DNA from: Monodelphis domestica
Lineage: Eukaryota; Chordata; Mammalia; Didelphimorphia; Didelphidae
Assembly (NCBI RefSeq): GCF_027887165.1
Contig: NC_077228.1
Span: 109,663,043-109,727,042 of the forward strand
Direction of reading: 5' to 3'
DNA length: 64,000 bases
Below the pieces are notes generated by a model. That model ran no database searches and was not told the origin of the DNA. It saw nothing but the letters and a program-made list of their open reading frames with translations. Shown here in pieces: positions 46,909 to 60,164 of this stretch (its first letter is position 1; every line of letters begins with the position of its first letter). The position numbers were made by a program, and so were the translations under genes.

Positions 46909-47429
46909 TAGTAAAATAAGACCTCGTTTTATGTGAACTCCACACACATGAATTCAGAAATACACAATTGGCAAATGAAAAAAAAAACATAAAGGCTGAA
47001 AAATATGTAAAATAAAAATGTTCAATTATATGCTAAATCCCAGCCATTCTCCTAAGCAGGATAAAGTCTCAGCAGTTCACCAAATCACACTCATTCTCCC
47101 TCTAAGAAGCAGTAGTTTGAGTCATTACATTGATTTGTGCCAAACATTAGCTCCCCCATCAGTCTTTGTCTAGAGTTCTCACTTGTAACAAGTTGTGTCC
47201 ATGTCAGAGCAGGGTTTCTCTTTGTTTCATTAACACTATTTAGTTATTAATAATGGCCCCAAAGTATAAGAGTAGTGATGCTGGTAGCTCTTATAAGCCT
47301 AAGAAAAATCATAAAGTGCCTAAGTATAAGAAATCCTTATTAAATAATAGGGTTTGCTATTATATCAATTTTCAACTAACTCGAAGGGTCTTAGAACATA
47401 ACAGTTGTGTAAAACAAGGTCCTACTGTA
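46909..47429 (+). mobile_element. Tigger-like (pogo-type Tc1/mariner) DNA transposon remnant
   Basis: The left end reads aagacctcgttttatgtgaa and the right end, reverse-complemented, reads cagtaggaccttgttttaca, matching as terminal inverted repeats of the Tigger kind. At 47253 a frame opens MAPKYKSSDAGSSYKPKK, like the start of Tigger transposase (MAPKRKxSD...). Only about 25 residues look transposase-like; the rest of the ORF is lost, so it is an internally deleted copy. Confidence 0.75.
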
Positions 47430-47474
47430 CACCATACATTAGCAGACAGTAACTGACAGAATCCACTAAGAAAC

Positions 47475-47695
47475 ACAATAGTTAGAGCATTAGAGTCAGA
47501 AAACCCTGAAGTCAAATATGGCCTCAGACACTTAAAAGCTAGACAAGTCACTTAACCACTATTTGCCTCAGTTTCCACATTTGTAAAAGGAGGATAATAA
47601 TAACACCTTCTCAGAATTTTTGTGAGGGAATAATGGGATAATAAAGTGCTTTGCAAACCTTGAAGTGTGATATAAATGCTGGCTATTATATAACT
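47475..47695 (+). repeat. CORE-SINE (MIR-related)
   Basis: Blocks gcattagagtcagaaaaccc, tgcctcagtttccacatttg and ataaagtgctttgcaaacct. Confidence 0.8.
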
Positions 47696-48934
47696 GAATA
47701 TCTGACATTCACTGATACTGAGGAATCATCATGCTAAGGCCGACTCTGAACCAGTTTGTAGATATTCTCATAGAATCAGAAGCAACAGAATATATCTTTG
47801 AGGCCCAGAGAAACCCCTGCCTCCCCCAGAGTAGTGCAGGGCCACTCCTTACCATAAACCACCCAGGCCACTTGTCTGCCCCAGGCTTCTCTCACTTCCC
47901 TTCCTATGCCATCACAGAAATGGCCAACAGAGAAGGTCAGCTGTTGGTAAAGAAACAGCAGGAGCAGGTTCCCCCAGGGGTTTCCTGTGCATCAAACACA
48001 TTGATGTCCCAAAACCATTTTCTCACATTATTTAACACGGGCACATCAATGAACAGGAAGACTTGATTTTCTCACTTTTTCCTCCTTGTTCTTCCACAAG
48101 TACCCTGTTTTTTGGCATTACAGTCAGAACCAAAATTGTGTGGAATATTCCTGAAAAGAAGTAAATCCTACACTGGTTTATTCCAAATCCCTCTAACTCT
48201 GACATAGACTTAAGTTTCTTTTCTGAATGGCGTGGTCTGATAAGCAGATTCACAGGAACTATGAATTCATAGCTCATTCCTCATTAGGCAGCAGGGCATG
48301 AAAAAGGAGATTAATCTCAAACCAGTCTAGCCTGCATGATCACAAAAGCTTTTGGTCTTAAGGAGCTTAAGTTATCTTCTGATCCTTTTCAAATCGGAGG
48401 AATAGGAGATAAAATTCTATTTTTAAAGTGTGACTTTTTCAAAAGGAATCCAAGGTGCTTTTATAAATGTATTAACTGTACTCAACCTCATCTTTCAACC
48501 CAGCTGTTACATTATTAATCTGGATAAATTAAAAGAGAAAATAACCCTAACACCCTAACTACTATCTTCTTCCCAAAGGATATTACCCCCCAAAAATGGA
48601 AGCATGATAAATTCCACTTTAGGTATCTGCCATATTAGGTAAAATTTGGAATGGGTCAGCACAGAGGCCATAAAGTATAACCAACTGACTCACAAAGCCT
48701 GCTGAAGGGCAAGATAGGGAATGGACATTTGATTTCACTGGTAAAGAACTTCCTCTCTCAATGTAGACCAGCAATTTCCTTATAACTTATACAACTTTAG
48801 AATTAGATGCCTAGAGTACGGTAAGCTTGCTGAGGATGATAGAAAAATGTAAAACTTTTTAAATGGATAGGTACTCCAACTTACAGTGAGAAAAAGTAAA
48901 TTTTAGGCATTTCTATATAATATGGCATAACTGA

Positions 48935-49262
48935 ATTTTAGAAATGGAAGGGACCTCAGAGGTCATAGAGGCTAATACATGAAAGGAATCCCTACTACAA
49001 TAAACCCAATACTTTATCCAGCTTCTTACAGTGAGAGGAAACTAACCATCTTCTAAGGCCACCATCTCCACTTTGGAGCAGCTCTAATTATGAGGAAGTT
49101 TTTCGGCACCTCAAGCTTAAACTGGCTCCTGGAACCAAATAGACAAGTCTAATCCAGCTTCCTTTCAAATACTTGGAAAACTATGTTATGTCCCCTGCGT
49201 CTTCTCTTCCCCAAGGATAAAATGCTCAGTTCCTTCAACCAATCCTCTTATGACATGGATTT
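48935..49262 (-). repeat. CR1/L3-type LINE 3' part
   Basis: Reverse-complement CR1/L3: aatggaagggacctcagagg, tatccagcttcttacagtg, ttccttcaaccaatcctctt. Confidence 0.6.
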
Positions 49263-49274
49263 AAACAAGAATTT

Positions 49275-49438
49275 TTTTTTTTTAAACCATTACCCTCATC
49301 AGTCTTAGAGTCAATACAAGTATCTGACAGTAGAAGAGCAGTAAGGGGTAGGCAATTGGGGTTAAGTGACTTGCCCAGGGTCACAGTCTTAGGAAGTTTC
49401 TGAGGCCCTTCCAGCTCCAGGCTTGATTAGCTGCCCCC
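49275..49438 (-). repeat. SINE1-type SINE
   Basis: Reverse-complement SINE1 with the block ggggttaagtgacttgccc and a shortened head; inserted between L3 and L2 remnants. Confidence 0.85.
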
Positions 49439-49439
49439 T

Positions 49440-50720
49440 CCTCTGGGTCATGCACTAAGCTAATAGTGGGATCAGACTCTGTCCTCAAAGAGTTTATAAT
49501 CTAATGGAGGAGATGACATTAAAATAACTTTGTAGAAACAAGATGTAAACAGGATAAATTGGAGATAACCTTAAATGGAAAGCTTTAGCATTAAGAGGAA
49601 CAAAGAAAGGTCTCTTGCAGAAAGTGGGATACTGACTGAGATTTGGAGGAAGCCAGGGAAGCCAAAAGGAAGAGATGAAGTAGGAGAAAATTTCAAGCAT
49701 GGTGAAGAGAGAGCTGGTGAAAATAGCTAGAGTCAGGAGATGGAGTGTCATGATCAAGGAACAGCAAGAAGGCCACTGTAGAACACAGTAGTGCATAGAA
49801 GAGAGTGAGTTATAAGAAGATTGGAAAAGTAGAAATTGGTCAGACTATAAATGGTTTTTAAAACCCAAACAGATATTATTTAATATTTGATCCTGTAAGT
49901 AATAAGGAACCACTGTGTTTCCTTATTCCAGTCATTCCCACTGGATGATAAGGTGGGAGCAGGGCTGATGTGTTCAGATTTATGCTTTAGAAAAATCTCT
50001 TTGATAATTAAGGGCAGGACAGATTAAAATGAGAGATTTAGGGTAAGCAGACCCACTAGCTGGCTATTGCAAAAGTCCATATGTGAGGTGATGAAGTACT
50101 TCACCAGAGGTCAAAGGACAGGAAGAGTTGTATAAAAAAAAGGGAGGGGGTTGTATAAAAAAAGGAGGATTTTATTTTTAAAAAGAATTATATATAAAAG
50201 ATGTTACAAAGCTAGAAATCTTCAGAACTTGGCAACTGATATAGAGAGAAGAAGAAGGTGAAAGAGAGTGAGGAGTTGAGAATGACATCTAAGTTTCAAG
50301 CCTGGGGGATCTATAGAATAGTGGTGTTCTCAACACTAATAGAGAAATTAGGTAGAGGGGAGAATTTGGGACAAAGACAATAAATTCAGTTTTAGACATG
50401 TTAAGTGTAATATGTACATGGAACCTCACAAGATGTCTGATAAGCACTTGGAGATAGACTGGAGGTCAAGAGAAAGGTTAGTGTTGGATAAAGAGATTGG
50501 AGCATCATTTGCAAAGAGATGATAGTATATATGAGCTGATGAGGAACCAAAGGTAAAACAGCATAGAGGAAAAAGAGGGCTCCAAGTAGAACCCTGAGGG
50601 TCACCCATGGATGGGACCTAAATGAAGATCCAGTAAAGGAGACTGAGAAAAGTAGTTAGATAGGAGAAATAGGAAAGAACAGTACTGGGAAAACTGAAGA
50701 GTACTAAGAAGAAAGGGTGA
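49440..50720 (-). repeat. L2 LINE remnant with RT-like text
   Basis: On the minus strand, 50605-50430 reads like the L2/CR1 reverse transcriptase segment (GDPQGSTWSPLFP and a diverged YxxD-box segment, LFANDA). The 3' part near 49500 resembles an L2 tail (ccattagattataaact). Decayed. Confidence 0.6.
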
Positions 50721-50724
50721 GAAT

Positions 50725-50830
50725 TACTAAATCCATTAGGCCTTTTCCCAATCCTCTTGACCTCTTTGCTGCCTTTAACTCAAAGCTTTTCACTACTCTG
50801 ACTGCCTTCCCCGGATTCTCTTCTTTATCA
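50725..50830 (+). repeat. L2 LINE fragment
   Basis: The text attaggccttttcccaatcc, tcttgacctctttgctgcct matches the L2 segment coding for the AAFDTV motif region. Confidence 0.5.
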
Positions 50831-50990
50831 ATGTCCTTACTAAATTCAGGCATCTACAATTGAACACAATACTTCCATTGTCATCTAACTAGGCCAGAGT
50901 GCACATGGATTATCACCCCCTTTTTTTCCTGGAAGCTATACCTTGATTAGTACAATCTAAAAGTTCATTATAAGAACTCACAGTGGAAAC
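50831..50990 (-). repeat. CR1/L3-type LINE fragment
   Basis: Block caattgaacacaatacttcc then gtcatctaactaggccagag is reverse-complement CR1/L3. Confidence 0.5.
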
Positions 50991-51734
50991 TGTTGTCTCC
51001 ATACTCTGAATGACTCTCTTTCAGAATTATGTGGCAGCATATGGTCCCTAGGGAATTTTTTCAGCAAGCTTGACTTTATAAGCTTAGCTGACGGTTATCA
51101 TGCATATAACCAATGTCCTATGTCCTCTACTCATAATGGACTTCTAGGACCTCTATTGTACTAATGCCAAACTCTAAATTTGGCAAAATATGGCAAATAA
51201 TCTCCCGCCTAGGCTAAAACCAGGCAGATTTTAAAGAAAAAAAAGAATGGGTCAAAAATAGAACACCAAACCCCTGTACAACTTCCCTCTATAAAGTAGC
51301 ACCTCTTTAATGGGTTTTCTCTTCCTGGGAAATTCAGGACCCCTATAGTGGTCAACAGAACATACCTTGTTCAAAGGGAGACAATGAAAACCCATCAGGA
51401 GGTCTAGCCTTTCTTAAACCAAAGTTATGTATTGCTATAGTAACCTTAGAAAAAAGTTGCAGTTTACAATCGCATGTTATTCCTCTGTGAATACACTGTA
51501 TCACATGGAACTTATAGATAGCTAAAGATAAAATAATCTAGAATTCTAAGCTTCCTGTGTAGGTAATATAGATGATCGATATAAACAAAATCACCATAAT
51601 GATTTCTGTCTTGGAATGAGTGAGGTTAATATGGCAAGTGGTGCTTTCATGTCTTTTCATCTCTCCTTGTCATCTTCATGGTGAGCTATTATTGCCATGT
51701 GACCATGGGCAGCCTTACCACCCTCCTAACCATC

Positions 51735-53140
51735 TCCTAGCTAAACTCCTCAAAAAGGTGATCTACAATAAGCACATCTACTTTCTCTCCTCTCACTCTC
51801 TTTTTTAACTCCTTACAATTTGGCTTCCAACCATATAGTTCCACCCAAAACTGCTCTCTCCAAAGTTACCAATGATCTCTTATTTGCCAGAGCCAATAGC
51901 CTCTTCTCAATTCTCATTCTTCTTGACTTCTCAGCAGCCTTTGACACTGTTAATCACTTGTCTCCTCTAAAATACTCTCATCTCTCTAGGTTCTGGAATG
52001 CCATTCCCAGGGTGTCTGTCCCTCAGGGTTTGGTCCTAGGCCCTCTCCTCCCTCTATACTACTTCACTTGATGATCTCATAAGATCAAATAGATTGAATT
52101 ACCTTGATGATTCTCAAATCTACCTTTCTAGTCCTAATCTTTCTGCTTTCCTAATCTATCTCCAACTGCCATAGTAATCTCAAACTAGATGTCTAGTAAT
52201 ATATAAAACTTGACATGTCCAAAACAGAACTCGTTATCATTTCTTATACTCTTCCATCTCCTGCCTGCCCTATTAATATAAAAGGCAACATCATCCTCTC
52301 ATTCCCTCAGGCTTGCAACTTAGGAGCCATCTGAGATTCTTCACTCTCTCTCTCAGCCCCCCATATCCAAGCTATTGCCAAGGCCTGTCAATTTTGCCTT
52401 TGTACATCTCTCAAATATGCTGCCTTCTCTCCTCTGATGCTGCCAACATTCTAGTGCAGGTCCTTATTACCTCACACCTTGATTATTTCAAGAGCATACT
52501 GGTGGGACTGACTATCTCAATTATATCTCCACTTCAATCCATCCTCCATAGCTACTAAAATGATTTTCACCAAAGTGCAAATCATGTCATTCTCCCCAAC
52601 CCTCCACCCCAATCAATAAAGTCCAGTGCCTCCTATTGTCTCTAGGATCAAATACAAAATGCTCTGTTTGGCATTCAAAGCCTTTCATAACCTAGTCTCC
52701 TACCTTTACAGTCTTCTTACACTTTATTCTCTGACATATACTCTGACCAGTGACACTGGTCTCCTGGCAGTCCTACAAACAAAACACTACATCTCCTGTG
52801 CATTCTCTCTGGCTGTCTCCCATGCACAGAACACACTCATTCCTCTGTTCCAACATCTGACCTCCCTGGCTACTTTTTAAGTCTCAACTAAAATCCTTTC
52901 TTGTACAGGAAGTGTCTTCTAACTCCTTTTAATTCCAGTGCTTTCCCTCTTTTAATTATCTCCTATTTATCCTGTATATAGCTTGCTTTATACAGATTTG
53001 TTTGCATACTGTCTCCTCCCGTTAGATTGTAATCTCCTTGAGAGCAGGGACTGTCTTTTTCATCTTTTTATATCCTCAACATATAGTACAGTGGCCAGCA
53101 CATAGTTTAATAACTGTTTTTGAGTGATTGAAAAATACTC
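51735..53140 (+). repeat. L2 LINE ORF2 remnant and 3' end
   Basis: The frame at 51820 includes LLDFSAAFDTVNH, the reverse-transcriptase motif typical of L2/CR1 elements, and the 3' tail contains tagattgtaatctccttgag. The longest of the L2 copies here; many breaks. Confidence 0.85.
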
Positions 53141-54360
53141 TAGAACCAACAGAGCTTGATCACAAATTAGCCAGTTATTTTCAAACAAGGAAAAATTAGA
53201 CTCCACTGCATTACACTATTAGTCACCAAAATAACAGGAATGGCAATATATATGGACCAGCATAAATGTATCTCCATCATTCAAAAATTGAGTCAAAGAA
53301 TGTAATTTAAAAATAATAAAACCCATCACTGAAGTAGACACAATTAAAAATAGTAAATATGAAGACTACAAGGAAATAAGACCTATATCTTTAAAGCTAG
53401 GCAAAGCAATAACAGCAGAATAAGAACCATATGAATACTGAGAAGAACAATTTTTTTAAAGTAATACAATTTCAGAGAGACTAGGAAGGGAAAAGCACAA
53501 ATATATTTTTATTTGCAATTAATCTGGTTTCTTCTTTGTATGATGAAAAGGGGATTATGTTTGTTATTGATGGTTATTATATGTGTAACAAAATTTTCAA
53601 GAATATCATCTTTGTCGCCTAAGAACAATATGATTCATTTTATGTTTTTACTTTATTCCAATGATTATGTGCCATGTAAATAAGCACCACTAAACAGTTT
53701 AGATTATTTCCTAGAGGAAATCATGAAACAATTAAGTTTAATGTAAAATTCATACCTTAACTTTCAATTTCCTCTAAGTTTGGTTTTCACATAAGAATCT
53801 GTTTTTAGCTGTGAACTTTAAGATTCTGCAAGAGGCAATATTTCTGGGTCCCTTAGTCTCATGAGATAGGAAGCAGTAGAATAGGGAAAGGCAGAAGAAA
53901 CTGCCAAATATGAGTTAAGCAAAAGCAAATTTGGAGTCAAGTAGAGTTTTTGTTGCTTATGACTGGAAAATTTTGCAGGGGTAAACTAACAATATTACAA
54001 AGTATCTATAAGGTGATTTTTCTCTTGCAATGGCAATAGGATAGAAGGAATTATACAGTCTCTTTTGATGGAGGAATCAGGGTTACCCTAAATATTGGGA
54101 AACAGATTATCCCTGGAAAAGGAAGATTAGGAAAGGAAAGGCAGCAAAGAGCCATTGTGCTTTGGTAGGTCATTTCCTCACAGGGAGCTTGAGGATGCAG
54201 CAAGCTCAGCAAAATGGGGTCTTCAATCCTAAAAGCTATGAAGTGGAAATTATAATAAGAGGACAGAAGGGGGGCTGCCTCATACTAACCTTAGAGCAAT
54301 CTGATGAAGTTTTCCACTAAAGTACAATATACTCCTCTGGCAAGCTGCTAGGCCCTAGAT
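53141..54360. other. intron 1, no feature recognised
   Basis: AT-rich, no repeat or exon recognised. Confidence 0.4.
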
Positions 54361-54364
54361 TGTG

Positions 54365-54535
54365 CCTCTTTTATATAGTTTAGAACTAGAAAGGGCCTAA
54401 GAAGTCATCTTGTCATTTTACAGCTGGAGGAACTATGGCTCAGGGAAGTAAACTGACAATCAAGATTATATAGAAAGCAAATGGTAGAACCAAGATTTGA
54501 AGCCAAGTTTTCTGACTCTAAATCCAATACTTATC
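54365..54535 (-). repeat. MIR-type SINE
   Basis: Minus-strand MIR: cattttacagctggaggaac, gggaagtaaactgacaatca, agatttgaagccaagttttc. Confidence 0.65.
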
Positions 54536-55149
54536 CCTAACAAATTTTCTGCTGCCAATGAGCTTTTACGCTTTTGTGTAGGAATGATAACCTTAGCTAA
54601 GGAAGGAATGAAGAAGGAAAGAACAAGGAAATCAAAACTAAAGATAGAGTACTTGAATTGTAATCTGGGGATCTTATTGGCTCTCGCTGATAAGCAAGGG
54701 CAAAGGAGAAGGGAATAAGTATTACTAAGTGCCTATTTTGTGCCAGACTACTGTGCTAAAAGCTTTAGCATTACTGTGCTAAAATCCATAATTTTAGGGA
54801 AGTCAGTGAACCTTTCTAGACTTCCATGTACATATAAATTGGAGAAATGTCTTTCAGCCTCTCCTCCAAGACATACATACAGTATGGGAGGGAGGAGTGG
54901 ATCTTTTTATTATTTAGAAGTGCTACATCACTAAATACTAAGTAATTATAATGCCCCCAAAGGAGATTTTAGAAAATTCACCTGCCTCCCTTCTGTGCAA
55001 AGGGAAGGATGGGACAATAACTACTAACCATTCTAACGTTCATAAGACCATACCTCTAAGACTAAAAGGAACTCAGAGATAATCTAATCCAATCTCCTGA
55101 ATTTACATAATATATTTTCAGACTTGTTCTAAATACAGGTTAATTATGC

Positions 55150-55265
55150 TGAACTATTTTTTCCCTTTCTTTTTTATTCTTTCTTACAAGGAAGGACTTG
55201 ATGGAGAAGGTAGGAGTATGATATCCAGAAATGAAGAGGATATAAAAACAAAAACTATCAATAGC
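55150..55265 (+). repeat. LINE 3'-end fragment
   Basis: ttctttcttacaaggaagga...gatatccagaaatgaagagg resembles the LINE 3' end at 36000. Confidence 0.4.
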
Positions 55266-55799
55266 ACTTTTAAAAGAGGGACACATTTTGAAAGGAGGGG
55301 TTAATAAATCCAAGCTAATAAAAGCAATAAATAAGAATAATAACTACAACTTAATAATATATGGTAGCTTCATCCTTATGATGCACAGAGTAGCTAATTT
55401 TGTATCCATTGCAAAGTCATGGTTAGAACACCACTTTAGTTTCATCACCACCACAGCTGCATGATATAACTACTATCAAAAGATGATGGCTATTTGAAAA
55501 ATGGGTGGAACTCCAGGTCCTCCAGTGAGTAGAGGGTCAATAAGTTCTGCCGGACTGAGCTAAGCACCAGAGCAATATTCAGTGTGATAGGCTGGACATC
55601 TTCTCTACCCTCTTTTTGCATTTTTCAACTTTCATTTTCTACCTCTTTGTAGATAAAGCTATTAAAAGTCATTTTGGCTTAAGCTATACTATTTTAAATC
55701 GGCAACCACCATATTACTTTAGAATTCTCACACATTTAGTCAAAACCTTTAATTTAATTCTTTACAAAGACAACTGTTAAGACTTATCCTAAGTTTCTT

Positions 55800-56384
55800 C
55801 TTCTCCAAGGAAAATGTCTCAAATTCCTTCATCCATTCATTTGAAGGCTTCCTTTTCTTCTCTCCTCCTCACCAAACATTAATCACCCAGATACCTCCTA
55901 ATCAGACTCTTTCATACCCATCTCAGGCTTTTTCTATGTTCCCTCCTTCAAATGCACAAGTGATCCCAGTTCATCTAGGCTTTTCAAGCAAATTGCCCCT
56001 TCTTTCATCCATACTTTCTCATGTATCCAATCTTTCATCTACTGGCAGCTTTACCACTACCTACAAATAAGGCCATGTCTCCCTCATTCTATTTTGTTCA
56101 TCCATTCCTGCTATCTGCTGTTCATTTTTCTCCTCTTTTTTCTGGCTATGCTCCTTTAAAAGTCCTTCTACAAGAGGTGCCTCCATTTCCTTTCCTCTCA
56201 TTCTATTAACTCCTTACAGTCTGGCTTCTGACTTCATCATTCTACTGAAACTGCTGGATCTCTGAAATTATCAATAGTATCTCTCTTAAAAAAAAAAAGA
56301 CAATTCGGATCATTTAACTTCAGAAAACATATTGACATTTGTTAATACTTGTAATTAGTAAAAATAAATAAATTTTAAAATAAA
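55800..56384 (+). repeat. L2 LINE remnant (part 1)
   Basis: L2 text such as ctccttacagtctggcttct and tctactgaaactgctggatc before a SINE1 insertion. Confidence 0.6.
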
Positions 56385-56575
56385 AAAATCCCTTACCTTG
56401 TCTTAGAATTGACATACTAAGTATTAGTTCCAAGGCATTAGAACAGTAAGGACTAGAAAACTGGGGTTGTGACTTGCCTAGGGTCACACATAGGAAGTGT
56501 CTGAGGCTATATTTGAACCCAGGACCTACTACCTCCAGGCCTTGTTCTTCATCCACTAAGCTACCTAGCAGCCCC
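56385..56575 (-). repeat. SINE1-type SINE inserted in L2
   Basis: Reverse-complement SINE1: cccttaccttgtcttagaat, gacttgcctagggtcacaca, ccactaagctacctagcagc. Confidence 0.9.
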
Positions 56576-57084
56576 CAATGGTCTTTTAATTGCCAAATCC
56601 AATGGCCTTTTCTCAGTCTTCATCCTTCTTGATCTTTATGCAGACTCTGACACTGTCAATCACCTTCTTTTCCTTAATAACTTTTTTCTAGGTTTTTGCC
56701 ACACTACTCTCTACTAGTTTTCAGATATCCTTGGCCTTTTTCTCTTCTTCTATACTATTTCATTTGGTTATCTCATCAGCTCCCATGGATTTAACTATTA
56801 TCTCTACACCTATGATTCTCAGATCTACTTATCCTGTAGCTAATGACCTCCAGTCTCACATTTCCAAATGACTATACTGAACATCTCAAAGACATCTTGA
56901 ACTCAATATGTCCAAAACTGAACTCACCATCTTTCTCATAAAAATGCCTCTCCTTAACTTGCTTATTACTGCTAAGGGTACCACCATCCTCCCAACTTTA
57001 TTATCTAAGTATCATCTGAACTTCCCACTCTTTCATCCCGTTATCCAATCTGTCACCAAGGCCCATTGTTTTTAATTTTGTAGT

Positions 57085-57121
<37 letters not shown>

Positions 57122-57560
57122 ACTTTCCCTGACAAGGCCACACACAAGGAGACAACTGAAAAAGAAACCCACATATTCTGGGATCCAGGGACAGCAACCT
57201 CCCTGCTGTTCCTGAAACAAGACACACTCCATCTCCCAACTCTGGGCTTTTTCTCTGACTGTCTCCTGTGCCTGCAGCGCTCTCCCTCATCTGTTTTCTG
57301 GATTCCCTAGCTTCCTTTACACCGAAGTTAAGCTCCTACCTTCCACAAGAAGCCTTTCCTAATCCTCCTTGATTTTAGTTTCTTCACTCTGCTGATTATT
57401 TCTAATTTATCCTATAAATAGCTTATTTGCATGTGGTTGTTTGCATGTTTTCTCCATTAGAGGGCAAGGACTACCTTCTCCCTTTCTTTGTATCCCCATG
57501 GCTTGGCACAGTGCCTAGTATACAGTGGGTGCTCAATAAGTGTCTACTAAATGACTCATA
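56576..57560 (+). repeat. L2 LINE remnant (part 2) and 3' end
   Basis: aatggccttttctcagtctt, tctcatcagctcccatggat, atgtccaaaactgaactcac and a tail gcacagtgcctagtatacag. A (CA)n microsatellite sits at 57090-57120. Confidence 0.8.
57090..57120. repeat. (CA)n microsatellite
   Basis: About 15 CA units within the L2 remnant. Confidence 0.9.
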
Positions 57561-57574
57561 GTATGATTCCAAGG

Positions 57575-57809
57575 ATTTCTAATGCTCTGGTCATCCTCCT
57601 CTCAACATTCCTAAACTTATCAGCATCTTTCCTAAAATGTAATGCTCAGAACTGAAGACAATATTCCATATGTCAAATAGCCAAGGCAGAGTACAATGGA
57701 GCTATCACCTCCCTAGATGCAACCTAAGATGAGAGTGTTTTTTGATACATGGCACACTGTTTACTCATACCATGCTTGCAATTAAGTAAAACCTAATGAA
57801 ATGTCAGGA
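57575..57809 (-). repeat. CR1/L3-type LINE (part 1)
   Basis: Reverse-complement CR1/L3: ctggtcatcctcctctcaac, atgctcagaactgaagacaa. Confidence 0.6.
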
Positions 57810-58008
57810 GGCAGGTAGGTGGTTCAGTGAATTGAGAGCCAGGCCTGGAGATGGAAGTTCTGGATTCAAAGCTAGCGTCAAACATTTCTTACCTATATGA
57901 CCAGGGTCAAGTCACATAACTCCAACAGCCTACTCCTTATTGTTCTGCTTTGGAACTGATACTTAGTACCAATTCTAAGACAGAAGGTAAGAGTTTAAAA
58001 AAAAAAGA
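57810..58008 (+). repeat. SINE1-type SINE inserted in CR1/L3
   Basis: Begins ggaggcaggtaggtggttca and ends ccaattctaagacagaaggt plus an A-tail. Confidence 0.9.
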
Positions 58009-58650
58009 TGAAATGTTCTCTAGTCACACCTCATCTTATATTCATGAAGTGGATAGTTTTAAATCTTTATACTTCTTCCTATTAAAAGTCATTTCATTCA
58101 ATTCAGCTCAACATTTTCACCTGTTGAGAACTTTCTGGATCTTTCTGCCACTCTAGGCTTTTCCGTTGGGTATCACCTGCAAATGTGATAAGCTTGCCGT
58201 CTATGTCTTTGTTTGAGGCACTAAGAAAAATGATAAACAGCACAAAGCCAAGGACTGATTAGATTCCTGAGCCATCCCACTAGAGATATCTTCACAACTG
58301 AAGTTGAACTATTAATGAGTCCTCTCTGGGTCCATCCATATAATAGGGTCTGAATCTACCCAACTGTATTATCATCAAGTCTATATGCAATCCATGAGAA
58401 AAACATGAAAAATTTTGTCAAATGCTTTCCTGAAATCCCAATAAACTATATCTGTCAGTCCCATAATCCACTTCTCTAGCAGCTCTGACCAAAAAAGAAA
58501 TGAGATTAGTCCAGCATGACCTGTTCTTGATAAAACAATGCTGGCTCCTTCTCATCACTCTTTCCTTTTCTAAGTTTACCTTCTACCCCTTTCATGGTAT
58601 GACATATAATTTTACCAGAAATCAAAGTCAGACTCACTAGCTTCAAGTCT
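58009..58650 (-). repeat. CR1/L3-type LINE (part 2)
   Basis: atcacctgcaaatgtgataa, aaatgataaacagcacaaag, gtcaaatgctttcctgaaat and a gaccagctc-like stretch: reverse-complement CR1/L3 ORF2, clear over 600 bp. Confidence 0.75.
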
Positions 58651-58722
58651 GTGGAATAATATTTGTAAAGTATTTTGCAATCTTTAAAACGCTCTATAAA
58701 TGCTATTTTTATTATTAACTCA
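58651..58722 (+). repeat. CORE-SINE 3' fragment
   Basis: gtggaataatatttgtaaag...cgctctataaatgctatttt is the tail of a CORE-SINE. Confidence 0.6.
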
Positions 58723-60160
58723 CTGTCTTTTATCCTAAAGATATTTGCCTTTCACTGGATTGGTAGCATCTCTGCTTTTCTCCAGTATTTTAGAGATTAC
58801 TGACAGTAGATACAGCTATCTGTAGCTAGACCTTATGGCTTAAACAGAAAGGTCACTAGGTGCTTCCTTACTACTTCCCTGTTATCTTGGGTTTCAGCTC
58901 TGCATCAATCATTTTATTCTCCTTAAGAAAGGCAACAGAAATAAAAGAGGTGAATGGTACTGCCTTCTCTCAGTTGACAATTATCATCATCCCATCCACC
59001 ATAATAAATCAGTAGTCATTTCTTTCTTTGAGCCTTCTTTTATCCCCAATTCAGGAAAAATAAACAAACAACTTATTGTCAGACTTAGCAATGGTTCCCC
59101 AATGGTTCCAGCTTATTCTAACCTTCAGAACTCTTTGCACTAATCTTACAGAACTATGCTATACTTTTGTATTATTAATTCTTAATGATTAATTAAAAAT
59201 AAATATCTTAAAATTAATTTTAAATTCTTAATAATTAAACCCATTAGCCCTTGCTTTCATGTAATATACATCATTTTTAAACTTAAAGTTGGTTTTGAGG
59301 TTTCTATAAATCCATAAAAGTCTCTTTAGAGAACTATCTTCTACCCTTCATTCTCTTCCTTTCCCTTCACAACCTAGCAAGAGAGAGCTGATATAGAAGA
59401 TAACTGCCCTTTTCTCACAGAGAAAGGTAAAAGGAGAGTTAGTAACATGTCAGAGGACAGAACTGAGGAAAAAAGCCCAACCATTACTCCATTCCCAAAC
59501 TAATCTACTCAATGAACCGAGGAGTTCTGAGAACTAGACGGCACTGACATTGGTCAAATGGACTTTTTATTCCTAAAATAATATCCACGTTCTAAACTTT
59601 CTATTCAGTCTCCGAAACATGACACAACCTGATCATCTTAAAAGGGAAAACATTATTCTTGTGCCCTTCCTACTCCTTCCCTAGTAAACATTCATTCAAC
59701 AGTCATTCAGTAAGTGCCTAGGCAATATGCAAAGCCTCTGTTTCAGGTACCAGTTTCAAGTGGAAAAGCATAGATAAAAGGTATAAAATGTCTTTTCATT
59801 GTTAATACATTTCAATTATTTCAAAATTCCAATTTTTCCTCAGCAATTCTAACACAAAACTGACTTACCTAATCAGCATTTCTGCACACCAGATAAAAGT
59901 GAAAATCAGAATTCTGCCAAGCAAAATATTGGTGGTGAGCCTCTAAACATTTATTTCTATTATTCTATCTATTTCTAAACATCTATCAATATCTGAGAGA
60001 AAACTTAAGGCTATGAGATGAACTGGACCTTTGCCTTATAATGGTAGCATTGGAAAGGAAAGGAAATCTAGGTATCTAATAAATCTTCCCAAAGGAATTC
60101 TTTATTTAATACACTTACTGAAAATCAATAAATGGACAGTCCCAAAATTCCCACATCCGC
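58723..60160. other. intron 1, no feature recognised
   Basis: AT-rich; no exon or repeat confidently recognised. Confidence 0.4.
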
Positions 60161-60164
60161 TTGC

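Noticed and set aside
9245-50720. A seemingly new long repeat family at 9245, 15216, 42525 and 49440
   Set aside because: Read in reverse complement, several blocks match L2 text (for example aaggcccatctcaaat, tctcatcagctccc-like and an RT-like GDPQGS stretch), so I treat them as minus-strand L2.
51820-52071. A host reverse transcriptase-like gene (AAFDTVNH)
   Set aside because: It is an L2 LINE remnant with many breaks.
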